This document shows, piece after piece, positions 28,303 to 36,946 of a stretch of DNA of 64,000 bases; positions within the stretch are counted from its first letter, which is position 1; every line of letters begins with the position of its first letter. Position numbers and translations under genes: made by a program. Source of the DNA: Planctomycetia bacterium. GTDB lineage: Bacteria; Planctomycetota; Planctomycetia; Pirellulales; Thermoguttaceae. The notes beneath the pieces were generated by a model. It did no database searches. It had not been told where the DNA came from and saw only the letters and a list, made by a program, of their open reading frames with translations. The stretch spans positions 1 to 64,000 of the forward strand of contig JAUNBR010000001.1 in NCBI GenBank assembly GCA_030527015.1, in the 5' to 3' direction.

Positions 28303-28405
28303 TATACTGGTTCCATCTTAAATTTTCGTTTTGTTTGGCTCTGAAAGTAAGCATTTTCTGCGATAAATGCGGGAGAAGCGGAAATTTAGTGTGTATCGGA
28401 TTATG
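28303..28405 (-). mobile_element. TA-MITE, first insertion in the composite
   Basis: Complete, inserted after CATTTA of the old copy. Confidence 0.82.
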
Positions 28406-28421
28406 TTTACGAAAGGCATTT

Positions 28422-28526
28422 TATATCCGATATGCTTATGATTTTCCGTTTCCTTGGGTATTTTGCTTCACTAAAATGCCTGCTTTCAGGAATATAAAAC
28501 AAAAATTTAAAATAGCGTTCAGTATA
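28422..28526 (+). mobile_element. TA-MITE, second insertion in the composite
   Basis: Complete, inserted after GGCATTTTA, at the loop of the old copy. Confidence 0.83.
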
Positions 28527-28628
28527 AATAATATCAAAAAATACTCTGGGAAATAGAAATTTTTAGTGTATCGGATATAAAATATTTATTTAATTTTTTA
28601 ATAAACGTGAAATCTTGGGAGAGAGACG

Positions 28629-30461
28629 ATGAAAGGAAAATTTAACACGGAAGCCCTAAAAGAGTTTTTCCTGGCGCACGTGGAGAAACTAATTTTTGGA
28701 ATATTTGTGCTTATGTTTTTCGGTATCGTATGGTCGTCGATGTTTCAGGTGAAGGGATTTTCTCTGACGCCAGAGGAGTTATCTCGGGTAACCCGGTCTG
28801 CAAAAACACGTCTTGATGATGATAGTGTGGTTAAGAGTATTCCGATCGAGGATTTTTCTGCACTTTCGGAAAAATTAACACAAGATATTCATATAAAAGA
28901 TTTAAGTATGTCGGTGGCCTGGAATCCCCCGCTGTTTCCAGAACGGCAGCAGAGAACGCAGCCAGAAGTGTTTTCGGTGGAGGATCTGCGCGTGGTTTCA
29001 GGGAGAGGCCAATTTAGCATTACCCAGGAAGAGGGATCTGATTATGAAGAAGATGCACGAGGACCTTCACAGGGCGGAAAATACTGGAATGTTGTCATGG
29101 GAGCCATTCCGCTGAAAAAGCAGAGTAAGGCTTTTGAAAAGGCACTGGGAGTTTCGTTAACGCCATCTGGAACCGCAATTTCCGCAGAGACGGAGAATTT
29201 TACAGATAATCCGACTTATCATACATATGTAGTAGAGCGTGCGACAGTTCCAAAGAATGGAGATATGAATAATCTTCGTTGGGAAGTGGTGGGGCCAGAA
29301 GGGGAAAATTTGGACGTCGCGCGGAAAATAAATGCGCTGCCCTCATCAGGGAAGCATAATTTTCCTGATTTAACTACTTCTCCTCGCCAGAAGAGTTTAT
29401 CTTTATTTGTACCACCACCATTAATGGTAGATGCGCAAGAAATTGATCAGCCTGTGCGTAACAGAGGAAAGCGTAAGGAAACGAGAACGCATCTTCAGGA
29501 ATCGGGAGAAAAATCGCTGATGAATCCGTTACCTCCGATGATTTCCAGTGGTAAGAGGGATGTTGACTGGAAGCAGCGGCTAAATTTTCCAGCGAATATT
29601 GATGTCGGTGCCGAATTACCTCCAGGAAGGAGAGCGGATGAGGAGATGATGATCCGCAGCAGTCGGCGTGATCAGAATGAGCTGGCCGATTATCGATTAT
29701 TTCTTTTTGTCGATTACACAGTGGAACCGGATGTTAAATATGTTTATCGGGTAAAACTGCAGCTGCATAATCCGAATTATATGTATAAACCCACGCATTA
29801 TGTTTCGAGTGAAGAAATCCGGAAGATACCTTATCTTGATACGTCGTGGAGTGCGCCTTCTGTGCCGGTTCAGGTGGAGCGGGATACTCGATTTTTATCG
29901 GCAGGTTATCGGGCCATTCCGACTGGAAGAAATAAATTTTCGTTTGCGCCTGCTCTGATGCTGATTTATTTTGATCAGAAATCGGGTGAAGAACGTTATG
30001 CCTGTTTTGAAGAGGTGCTGCAAGATACGGAGCAGGATGATGAAGAAGAAGAAAGTACCTCGAGACGAAAACCACAAAAGAAATCGATTCGGTTTAGAGA
30101 AGGGCAGCAGCTGAATTTTCAGGTAAAGAATACGCGCTTAAAATCTTCTGAATCACGAAATTCGAGTAAAGATGAAGATGTGGAAATATTAGACATTAAC
30201 ACGGATTTTGTAATTCTGGATACTTCTGAAAGAAGGGAATTATATAATAAATATGATCAGGTCTGTTCGCCGCTGCGGATGCTGTTAATGGCACCAGATG
30301 GTTCTCTCGTTATTCAGTCAGAAGTGGCTGATATATCTGAAGTGTACTCGCGAGATCCTGAATTTTTCGCGCCGAAGAAACCAGAGGAAACAGAGGAAGA
30401 GACATCAGAAAAAGATAGTAAGAAGAGAGGCAAGAAAAAAGAAAATGAATCTTTGATATGA
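28629..30461 (+). CDS. Membrane-anchored protein of pilus-assembly-like operon, third gene
   Basis: A 610-residue protein with a single N-terminal membrane helix (about 19-37, LIFGIFVLMFFGIVWSSMF) and a large, mostly polar exported part. Mixed acidic/basic linkers occur at about 465-515 and the last 30 residues are Glu/Lys rich. No enzyme motif is recognised. GAGAGA lies before the ATG. It probably works with the PilM-like gene and 26409 as an envelope-spanning assembly; a PilP-like role is a guess. A terminator follows at 30732-30760 after two elements. Confidence 0.5.
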   Translation: MKGKFNTEALKEFFLAHVEKLIFGIFVLMFFGIVWSSMFQVKGFSLTPEELSRVTRSAKTRLDDDSVVKSIPIEDFSALSEKLTQDIHIKDLSMSVAWNPPLFPERQQRTQPEVFSVEDLRVVSGRGQFSITQEEGSDYEEDARGPSQGGKYWNVVMGAIPLKKQSKAFEKALGVSLTPSGTAISAETENFTDNPTYHTYVVERATVPKNGDMNNLRWEVVGPEGENLDVARKINALPSSGKHNFPDLTTSPRQKSLSLFVPPPLMVDAQEIDQPVRNRGKRKETRTHLQESGEKSLMNPLPPMISSGKRDVDWKQRLNFPANIDVGAELPPGRRADEEMMIRSSRRDQNELADYRLFLFVDYTVEPDVKYVYRVKLQLHNPNYMYKPTHYVSSEEIRKIPYLDTSWSAPSVPVQVERDTRFLSAGYRAIPTGRNKFSFAPALMLIYFDQKSGEERYACFEEVLQDTEQDDEEEESTSRRKPQKKSIRFREGQQLNFQVKNTRLKSSESRNSSKDEDVEILDINTDFVILDTSERRELYNKYDQVCSPLRMLLMAPDGSLVIQSEVADISEVYSRDPEFFAPKKPEETEEETSEKDSKKRGKKKENESLI

Positions 30462-30491
30462 TTTTCTGTGTTATTTTTTCCTGATATATTT

Positions 30492-30597
30492 TATATCCGA
30501 TGCATGATAAAATTCCGTTTCTCCGGCATTTTTGCTTCGCGGAAAATGTCTGCTTTCAGAATTTCATAAAACGGAAATTGAAACGAGAACCAGAATT
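30492..30597 (+). mobile_element. TA-MITE in the 3' UTR of the third pilus-like gene
   Basis: Complete older copy between the stop at 30461 and the terminator. Confidence 0.82.
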
Positions 30598-30599
30598 TG

Positions 30600-30701
30600 T
30601 CCTTTTCTGTCATTTTGTTTTTTCCTGCCAGCAGCAGGGAGATGAAAATGTCTGGGTTTCGTAACCGCATTAAACGAAAATTGAAAGTAGAGGCGGATAT
30701 G
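30600..30701 (+). repeat. Degenerate TA-MITE variant
   Basis: Contains CCTGCCAGCAGCAG in place of the central loop, as does 52163-52258. Confidence 0.55.
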
Positions 30702-30731
30702 TCCTGTAAGTGATTATTTATGAGTCCGTAT

Positions 30732-30760
30732 TCCCGGTATTCTGTATGCCGGGATTTTTT
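30732..30760 (+). terminator. Terminator after the pilus-assembly-like operon
   Basis: TCCCGG pairs with CCGGGA and six T follow. It lies 270 bp after the stop at 30461, with two TA-MITE copies between. Confidence 0.7.
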
Positions 30761-30832
30761 GTTGTATGCAGCGGAAGTATTTTTTAGTTTTCAGTAGGAC
30801 TTTTATTTTGGGATGATTATAAAAGTAAGATA

Positions 30833-31461
30833 TTTTATCCCTGATGCACGAGAGATTTTCACTTTTCTGACATTTTTGCTCGCGAAAAATGCCTGCTTTT
30901 AGAAATGTATGGAGCGGAAATTTAGAGGAGGGTCAGAATGACGAGAAAAAGATGGGAAAGAAACTAAAATCAGAAACACGGCGGAGAGTTTCTCGATAAG
31001 TTTTTTTATATCTCTGATGTTATCTTAAAATTTCATTTTATGTGGCCTGAAAATCAGGAATTTCATGTATCTGGAAATACCTGAGCGGTGAAATTTTATC
31101 CCTGATGCACGAGAGATTTTCACTTTTCTGACATTTTTACTTGCGGAAAATGCCTGCTTTCAGAAGTGTATGGAGCGGAAATTTAGAGGAGGGTCAGAAT
31201 GAAGAGAAAAAGATGGAAAAGAAACTAAAATCAGAAACACGGCGGAGAGTTTCTCGATAAGTTTTTTTATATCTCTGATGTTATCTTAAAATTTCATTTT
31301 ATGTGGCCTGAAAATCAGGAATTTCATGTATCTGGAAATACCTGAGCGGTGAAATTTTATCCCTGATGCACGAGAGATTTTCACTTTTCTGACATTTTTA
31401 CTTGCGGAAAATGCCTGCTTTCAGAAGTGTATGGAGCGGAAATTTAGAGGAGGGTCAGAAT
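30833..31461. repeat. 261-bp tandem repeat, 2.4 units
   Basis: Units at 30833, 31094 and 31355 (period 261). Each unit holds an old plus copy (CCTGATGCACGAGAG end) and an old minus copy facing it; the third unit stops after the first. Units 2 and 3 are more alike than unit 1. Confidence 0.92.
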
Positions 31462-31606
31462 AAATATCCAGATTTAAAAAGGAGAGGTGAAATTTTTGTG
31501 AGATATAAAAAAATAAAAATGAGAGAGTATGTTTTGAAAGAAGATGATCTTTACAGAAGATGGAAGGCGATTATTTTTGTTGGAAAAATTCTGTGAGAGA
31601 AAATTT

Positions 31607-31665
31607 TTATCTCTGATGCACTATAAAATTCCGTTTCCACAGTCTGCCGACAGACAGTCCGGCAT
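31607..31665 (+). repeat. TA-MITE left half with GC arm
   Basis: Truncated after CAGACAGTCCGGCATT, just before the minus-strand terminator. Confidence 0.65.
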
Positions 31666-31671
31666 TAAATG

Positions 31672-31716
31672 AAAAAACGCGTTTTGACTGCATAAAATGT
31701 AAACGGTCAAAACGCG
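31672..31716 (-). terminator. Terminator of the phosphoesterase gene (minus strand)
   Basis: CGCGTTTTGAC pairs perfectly with GTCAAAACGCG (11 bp). Read on the minus strand the stem is followed by six T. It lies 113 bp past the phosphoesterase stop; a TA-MITE separates them. Confidence 0.8.
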
Positions 31717-31721
31717 ATTAT

Positions 31722-31826
31722 TATACCCGATACACTATAAAATTCCGCGTTTCTAGCATTTTTCTTCGCGGAAAATACCTGCTTTTAGAGCCGTACAAAA
31801 CGAAAATTTAAAGTGGAACCAGTATA
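31722..31826 (+). mobile_element. TA-MITE in the 3' UTR of the phosphoesterase (type B)
   Basis: Its right TA lies 2 bp from the stop codon at 31829-31831. Confidence 0.9.
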
Positions 31827-31828
31827 TT

Positions 31829-33826
31829 TTATTTCTTTTCGGAAAGAGTCAAAATTTGGGAAGCGGTTAAAGCCCAGCTATAAACCTGAGCGAAAGCGAT
31901 TTTTCCTGGAAAAAAGGTGGCACCGGTGCCGGAGGAGGTAATGTCTGCACCAAGACAAAAAGCACGGGCAGGATCTTTTGTTGGATAATGAATCATTCCA
32001 GAGGCGTCTTTTCGTTCCATTTCTTTTCCGTTAAGATACAGAATCACGTGATGTCCGTCATAAACGCCGAAAGCGGTATGATAACTCCCAGAGGTAATGG
32101 GCGTGGACAAAATGACGTAACGTCCCTGTATATTACACCAAAATTCCAGTGTTTTATTTTTATGGTTTATTTCCAGTGAATATCCGCCGCTTTCTGTATT
32201 CGAGAAAATGGAGGTATTTTTTTGATTTGAGGAAAATTTCTCCACCTGGAATTTTGCACTGAACGTGATTTCTCGTCTGATTTTGGAATAATCGTTAGCT
32301 GAAAATTTAATTTTCAGCATATCCTCAGTTCCATTAAAGGCCGCCACGTAAGTGCCCAGTTTTTCTTCGTGCAGATATTTTGGATTTCCATATGTAATGA
32401 CTGGCTTCTGTTCTGGCAGTCCATTTTGGGGGACGTTTTGTGCTCCGTTCTGTGTGAAACATATGTTTAGAACGTCCGCTTCAGGTGCAGGTGCATTTTT
32501 ATCCACGGTTACTTCCGGATCCGGAGGAGTGTTAAATTCGGCGAGAAGTTTTGTTTCACTTTCTTTCTGAAAACAGTTTAAGGCCGTAATGTGCACACGA
32601 TATTTTGAATCGGGTGCCAGATCCGTTACCCGGATTTCCATATTTTCAGGCATGTTCCGATAAAAATAATAAGACCATTCATGACGCGTAATATCTTGTA
32701 TCCACTTATCGTTTACATTTCTTTCGAAATCCAGACGGTAACTGTGAATCATCTGTTCATCCACCGCCTGAGGAAAGTGAAAAATACCGCTGTATGGCGT
32801 GAGGTCCGTTACATGTACTTTTGAGGGTGCTTTCCACCACGGCTGTTTTGCGGCCATGTACCGTGCGTCAGTATAAAGATATTTCGAGATATTTCCTGGC
32901 TCGGCGATTATATATACCACATCATAAAATGAATCGGTAATTAAGTCATACGGCTTCAGGATAATACTGTTATCCGCATGAACTTCCACGATGTAAAACT
33001 GTCCCACGTTCCGGTGTCCTGGAGGAAATTTATTATATTTACCGCTGTCCATTTCGAAATAACTGAGCGTTCCGGTGTTAAAGGCGGAGAAATTACCCTG
33101 CCATGCAGAACGAGGATCTGTAATGGGGAAATGAGAATGTCCGGAAAAATGAATGAGTTGTGGATATTCATTATATATTTCACGAAGATCAGTTACCCCC
33201 CAGTCATTTCCTTTCAGACTGCCATAAACGGTTTCAGAAATGTGGTAGTGCTGAATAAAAAAAATGGGCTTTCCCGGTGCGTCTTTTGCCGCCGCATCCA
33301 GTTCCTTCTTAACCCAGTCGCGGGCATAAAGATAATCACCACTCCTCATGGTACCCTTTTCAGGAGATAATGCGATAAAATGGTATCCTTTAATCGTGGT
33401 GTGGGTATTCGCGTCCATGGCGCAAATTTTCTCCCACAGAGGTTTTGAGCCTCCTCCCCAAAATTCATGATTTCCCATACACATGACGGCCTTCGTGTCA
33501 GACGTCAGTCCGGCATGAAGATCGTTTATAAATGGCCCAAGCTGGTTTTCTCTTCCATTATCTGTCATGTCACCCGCGACAAGAAGCGCGTCAAAACCTG
33601 AATATTTTTGTTTGGCGCAGTATTCATTCATAAAACGCAGGGATTTTTGAAATCTTCCTGGCTGTGGTGTGTTGGCTCTGCCGGAATAATGTATATCACT
33701 CATGGCGGCAAAACGCAGCACGATATTATCTGTATTCTCGGTGTTCCCTGCGAAAAGGCGGGATGAAAGAGCGCAAAGAACGAAAGATGAACCAAGAAAC
33801 TGACGGCGAGAAATGGTGGGATGCAT
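31829..33826 (-). CDS. Tat-exported calcineurin-like phosphoesterase with C-terminal LamG-like domain
   Basis: A 665-residue protein. The N-terminus SRRQFLGSSFVLCALSSRLF is a twin-arginine signal. The metallophosphoesterase core has the expected metal-binding motifs in order: SDIHYS (D-x-H), GDMTDNG, GNHEFWGG, FIQHYH and SGHSHF. A fibronectin-like stretch follows (about 370-430), then a concanavalin/laminin-G-like jelly roll (about 485-660, with FSAKFQVEKFSS and YHTAFGVYDG). It would act outside the cytoplasm on phosphoesters, possibly bound to a polysaccharide. TAAGGAA lies 7 nt before the start. A minus-strand terminator lies at 31678-31716, and an element sits between stop and terminator. 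Confidence 0.88.
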   Translation of the reverse strand: MHPTISRRQFLGSSFVLCALSSRLFAGNTENTDNIVLRFAAMSDIHYSGRANTPQPGRFQKSLRFMNEYCAKQKYSGFDALLVAGDMTDNGRENQLGPFINDLHAGLTSDTKAVMCMGNHEFWGGGSKPLWEKICAMDANTHTTIKGYHFIALSPEKGTMRSGDYLYARDWVKKELDAAAKDAPGKPIFFIQHYHISETVYGSLKGNDWGVTDLREIYNEYPQLIHFSGHSHFPITDPRSAWQGNFSAFNTGTLSYFEMDSGKYNKFPPGHRNVGQFYIVEVHADNSIILKPYDLITDSFYDVVYIIAEPGNISKYLYTDARYMAAKQPWWKAPSKVHVTDLTPYSGIFHFPQAVDEQMIHSYRLDFERNVNDKWIQDITRHEWSYYFYRNMPENMEIRVTDLAPDSKYRVHITALNCFQKESETKLLAEFNTPPDPEVTVDKNAPAPEADVLNICFTQNGAQNVPQNGLPEQKPVITYGNPKYLHEEKLGTYVAAFNGTEDMLKIKFSANDYSKIRREITFSAKFQVEKFSSNQKNTSIFSNTESGGYSLEINHKNKTLEFWCNIQGRYVILSTPITSGSYHTAFGVYDGHHVILYLNGKEMERKDASGMIHYPTKDPARAFCLGADITSSGTGATFFPGKIAFAQVYSWALTASQILTLSEKK

Positions 33827-33850
33827 AAAAAATTCCTTATGAATGGGGTT

Positions 33851-34048
33851 TATGTCTGATGCACGATGAATTTCTACTTTCCAGACATTTTCAGTGAATC
33901 ATATACCCGATACACTATAAAATTCCGCTTCCTCGGCATTTTGCTTCGCGGAAAATGTCTGATTTCAGAGCCGCATAAAACGGAAATTTAAAGTGGAACC
34001 AGTATAAATGTCGGACAGACGAAAATTTATCGTACTTCGGCTAAAAAA
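33851..34048. repeat. Old palindromic element split by a young TA-MITE
   Basis: Outer parts 33851-33901 and 34007-34048 both look like a left end (GATGCACGATG and, reversed, TATCGTACTTCGG); stem GACATTT/AAATGTC flanks the insertion. Confidence 0.6.
33902..34006 (+). mobile_element. Nested young TA-MITE (type B)
   Basis: TA on both sides; sits in the loop of the outer GACATTT/AAATGTC stem. Confidence 0.93.
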
Positions 34049-34055
34049 ATAAAAA

Positions 34056-34973
34056 TTACTCCAGTTTAACACGAGGATCGATCATTCCGTATGTAATGTC
34101 CACCAGCGTATTCATACTGTATAAAAGGAGGGTATATAATAAAACCAGACCCATGGCCAGGGTATAATCTCGCTGAGTCGCCGCTTCAATAAAATGGGCA
34201 CCCAGGCCAGGGATGAAAAAAATCTGTTCCACGACCAGGGATCCTGTCATGACCCCTGCGATCGCCGGACCAAGATAAGAGACCACCGGAAGCAGAGCAC
34301 CTTTTAGTGCGTGTTTTAGTATCACGGTATGTGGCTGAAGTCCTTTTGCCCATGCGGTGCGAATATAATCTTGGGAAAGTACATCCAGCATTCCGGTTCG
34401 GGTAAGGCGAGCGATGTATGCTGCATAAGGTGCTCCCAGGCAAAACGCGGGAAGAATTAACTGACGTAATGTCCCCCAGCCGCCTGCGGGGAACCAGTTT
34501 AAAAGAAATACGAAGAAAATGATGCACAGACTGGCCACTACAAAACTCGGCAGCGCGATTCCCACCGTGGCCAGAGTCATTACGAAATTATCAAAAAGGG
34601 TATTTTTCCAGACCGCCGACATGATTCCTGCGGAAAGCCCCACGGTAATGGCGATCGCCATGGCCAGTATTCCCAGAGAAGCGGAGACGGGTAAACCCTC
34701 CGCGATAACTTCATTCACGGTATAATCTGCCCTGGTAAAGCTGTAACCCAGGTCAAAACAGACTGTTCCCGCAAGACAGCGCACATACTGTTTCCAGAGG
34801 GGCTCATCCAGTCGGTATCTGGCGCGTAAATTCGCTTCAATTTGTGGATCCATTTTGCGTTCACGATCAAAAGGTCCGCCGGGAACGCTCCGCATCAGAA
34901 AAAAGCTGACGGTAAACACGATCCATAATGTTAAGAGCATCCAGAGAAATCGTTTAAACAAAAAAGGGAACAT
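34056..34973 (-). CDS. Oligopeptide/dipeptide ABC transporter permease (DppB/OppB type), orphan
   Basis: A 305-residue permease with about six membrane helices and the type-1 importer cytoplasmic loop (ARLTRTGMLDVLSQDYIRTA then WAKGL), plus the N-terminal PGGPFDRERK segment typical of DppB. It should pair with a DppC permease, ATPases and a binding protein, but none is adjacent: downstream is the phosphoesterase and upstream 940 bp of elements. Either partners lie elsewhere or this is a leftover of a broken operon; the frame itself is intact. Confidence 0.88.
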   Translation of the reverse strand: MFPFLFKRFLWMLLTLWIVFTVSFFLMRSVPGGPFDRERKMDPQIEANLRARYRLDEPLWKQYVRCLAGTVCFDLGYSFTRADYTVNEVIAEGLPVSASLGILAMAIAITVGLSAGIMSAVWKNTLFDNFVMTLATVGIALPSFVVASLCIIFFVFLLNWFPAGGWGTLRQLILPAFCLGAPYAAYIARLTRTGMLDVLSQDYIRTAWAKGLQPHTVILKHALKGALLPVVSYLGPAIAGVMTGSLVVEQIFFIPGLGAHFIEAATQRDYTLAMGLVLLYTLLLYSMNTLVDITYGMIDPRVKLE

Positions 34974-35053
34974 AATGAATAAATGAATAAATAAAAGAGG
35001 GATTTTTTAAGTTTTGTTTTTAATGCACGGAGAAATTCACTTTTCTGGCTTTT

Positions 35054-35159
35054 TATACCCGATACATTATAAAATTCAGCTTCACCGGCTTTTTTGCTTC
35101 GCTGAAAAAGCCTGCTTTTAGAGCCGCACAAAACGAAATTTTAAATTGGAACTAGTATA
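35054..35159 (+). mobile_element. Nested young TA-MITE (type A)
   Basis: Outer copy parts are at about 35022-35053 and 35160-35185; insertion follows GGCTTTTTA. Confidence 0.9.
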
Positions 35160-35270
35160 TTACTAAAATGTTAGTCGAATATTCGGTGGATGTTAAAAAG
35201 AAAAAATGAGAGTGCATCCATCACCGTACAATTTATATTATATCCTTATTTTTTTTCTGCACAAGGAATA

Positions 35271-35481
35271 TATACCCGACGCACGATAAAATTCTCTGCT
35301 TTCCGGCATTTTATACCCGATACACTATAAAATTCCGCTTCCCCGGCATTTAGCTTCGCTGAAAATGCCTGCTTTCGGAGCCGCATAAACCGGAAATTTA
35401 AAGTGGAATCAGTATACTTTACTGAAAATACCTGCTTTCAGAGCGGCATAAAATGGAAATTTAATGTGGAACCAGAGTATA
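35271..35481 (+). mobile_element. Older TA-MITE interrupted by a younger copy
   Basis: Parts 35271-35311 and 35415-35481 join to a normal element with GGCATTTTACTTTACTG at the loop. Confidence 0.92.
35312..35416 (+). mobile_element. Nested young TA-MITE (type B) with TA duplication
   Basis: TA at 35312-35313 and 35415-35416; same orientation as the outer copy. Confidence 0.95.
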
Positions 35482-35914
35482 ATTTCTCCATTTTATGCCG
35501 GATTTATTTTTGTATGCCGCCTGTAACAGAGGTTATTTTTGAGGAACTATGAATTATGATTTTTCTTTTATTTTATTTCGTAAAAACGGTGGTTCAGAAA
35601 CCATGCAAAAAGAGAATTTAAGGTAAAGTAAGCGTACTCTTATTTTTCATGATGAAAAACTCCGTTCTGACTTTTTGATGAGAGAAAATGCGGAATTTTG
35701 AGTATATGTTTCGATTCATTTTTAAAATTTTTAGAGGGAATATTTCAAGAAAAGACGGATTACCTCTTGTTTTTTCTAATTTTTTCGTCATACTAAAGAA
35801 ACTTCTCTGGTTTTTAGGTGTTTCATGTCGCAGAGAGCCTTTTCGATGAAATCCATTACATAAATAGAGTTTGGCTGAAATTTTAGAAAAAGTTTATATT
35901 TTTAGAGGAAGAAT
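35482..35914. other. AT-rich stretch before the LOG gene
   Basis: No gene or element recognised. GAGGAACT precedes a 25-codon frame at 35549-35626, too short to support. Confidence 0.35.
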
Positions 35915-36763
35915 ATGAGTCAGGAAAAATTGCCCACATCACTGGAATTAATGTGTACGCCCAGTTTTCGTCTGGCGTATCGGGATCCTGAATTAATGGA
36001 GCAGCCGGAAATGCGTTCGGTACGTCTGCAGCTGGAGGCCATGAAGCCGCAGCTGGCCATGTGGAAAGCGAAAATTGATTCGACGATTGTGGTTTTTGGA
36101 AGTGCCAGGATTCATGATCCGTCCGAAGCTCGCCATAATGTGCAGGTGGCGGAAATGTTATTGGCCGAGAGACCGAGTGACCGGCGTCTTCAGATGAAGG
36201 TGCGTCAGGCGAAGCATTTATTGGAATTAAGTGCTTATTATCAGATGGCGCAGGAATTTTCGCGTCTGGTTTCGGAAGAGTGTAAACAAGATGAGCGGAA
36301 AAATTATGTAATCGTCACCGGTGGGGGCCCCGGCATTATGGAGGCCGCGAATCGTGGTGCATGGGATGCTGAGATGCCGTCTGTCGGTCTGAATATTAAA
36401 TTACCTCGTGAACAGCAGCCGAATCGTTACATTTCACCGGATCTCTGCTTTCAGTTTCATTATTTCGCCATTCGTAAAATGCATTTTCTTCTTCTGGCGA
36501 AAGCACTGGTGGTTTTCCCGGGAGGTTTTGGGACTTTTGATGAATTATTTGAGACCCTCACGCTGCGTCAGACGGGGCGTATGCAGAGAATTCCGATCGT
36601 CCTTTTTGGCAAAAAAAACTTTTGGGATAAAGTAATAGACTTTCAGTTTCTTGTGGACTGTGGGGTAATTGATGTTTCTGATCTGGATTTATTTTTCCCA
36701 GCCGAAACTCCCCAGCAGGCATGGGATTATATTAAACGTTTTCACGAACGTGATGAAGCGTAA
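35915..36763 (+). CDS. LOG-family Rossmann-fold protein (TIGR00730-like)
   Basis: A 282-residue protein with VVFGSARIHDPSEAR, VTGGGPGIMEAANRGAWDAE and the diagnostic PGGFGTFDELFETLTLRQ. This is the LOG nucleotide 5'-monophosphate phosphoribohydrolase family (cytokinin-activating in plants, nucleotide cleavage in bacteria). The N-terminal 60 residues before the core are longer than in short LOG proteins, as in the larger bacterial group. AGAGGAAG precedes the ATG. Confidence 0.88.
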   Translation: MSQEKLPTSLELMCTPSFRLAYRDPELMEQPEMRSVRLQLEAMKPQLAMWKAKIDSTIVVFGSARIHDPSEARHNVQVAEMLLAERPSDRRLQMKVRQAKHLLELSAYYQMAQEFSRLVSEECKQDERKNYVIVTGGGPGIMEAANRGAWDAEMPSVGLNIKLPREQQPNRYISPDLCFQFHYFAIRKMHFLLLAKALVVFPGGFGTFDELFETLTLRQTGRMQRIPIVLFGKKNFWDKVIDFQFLVDCGVIDVSDLDLFFPAETPQQAWDYIKRFHERDEA

Positions 36764-36830
36764 TTTTTCATTTTTATTTTTTGCATATGTTTCTCCAAAA
36801 TAACTCTGATTTTACTTTCAATTTTTGTTT

Positions 36831-36933
36831 TATACCCGATACACTATAAAATTCCGCTTTCCCGGCATTTTGTTCGCTGAAAATGCCTGCTTTCAGAGCC
36901 GCAAAAACTGAAATTTAAAGTGGAACCAGTATA
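36831..36933 (+). mobile_element. TA-MITE next to the DUF1570 start (type B)
   Basis: Ends 14 bp before the ATG at 36947. TTTACTTTCAATTTTTGTTT upstream looks like the left part of an older minus copy. Confidence 0.9.
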
Positions 36934-36946
36934 TGAGGATATTTTG

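Larger units (their letters stand above)
28262..28579 (-). mobile_element. Old TA-MITE carrying two later insertions
   Basis: Segments 28262-28302, 28406-28421 and 28527-28579 join into one minus-oriented element; two younger copies of opposite orientation split it. Confidence 0.75.

Noticed and set aside
31402-31596. A 64-codon frame starting in the 261-bp tandem repeat
   Set aside because: Begins inside an element copy and continues in AT-rich sequence; no homologous pattern.
35549-35626. A 25-codon frame with GAGGAACT before the ATG
   Set aside because: Too short, AT rich and without recognisable features; a chance frame cannot be excluded.
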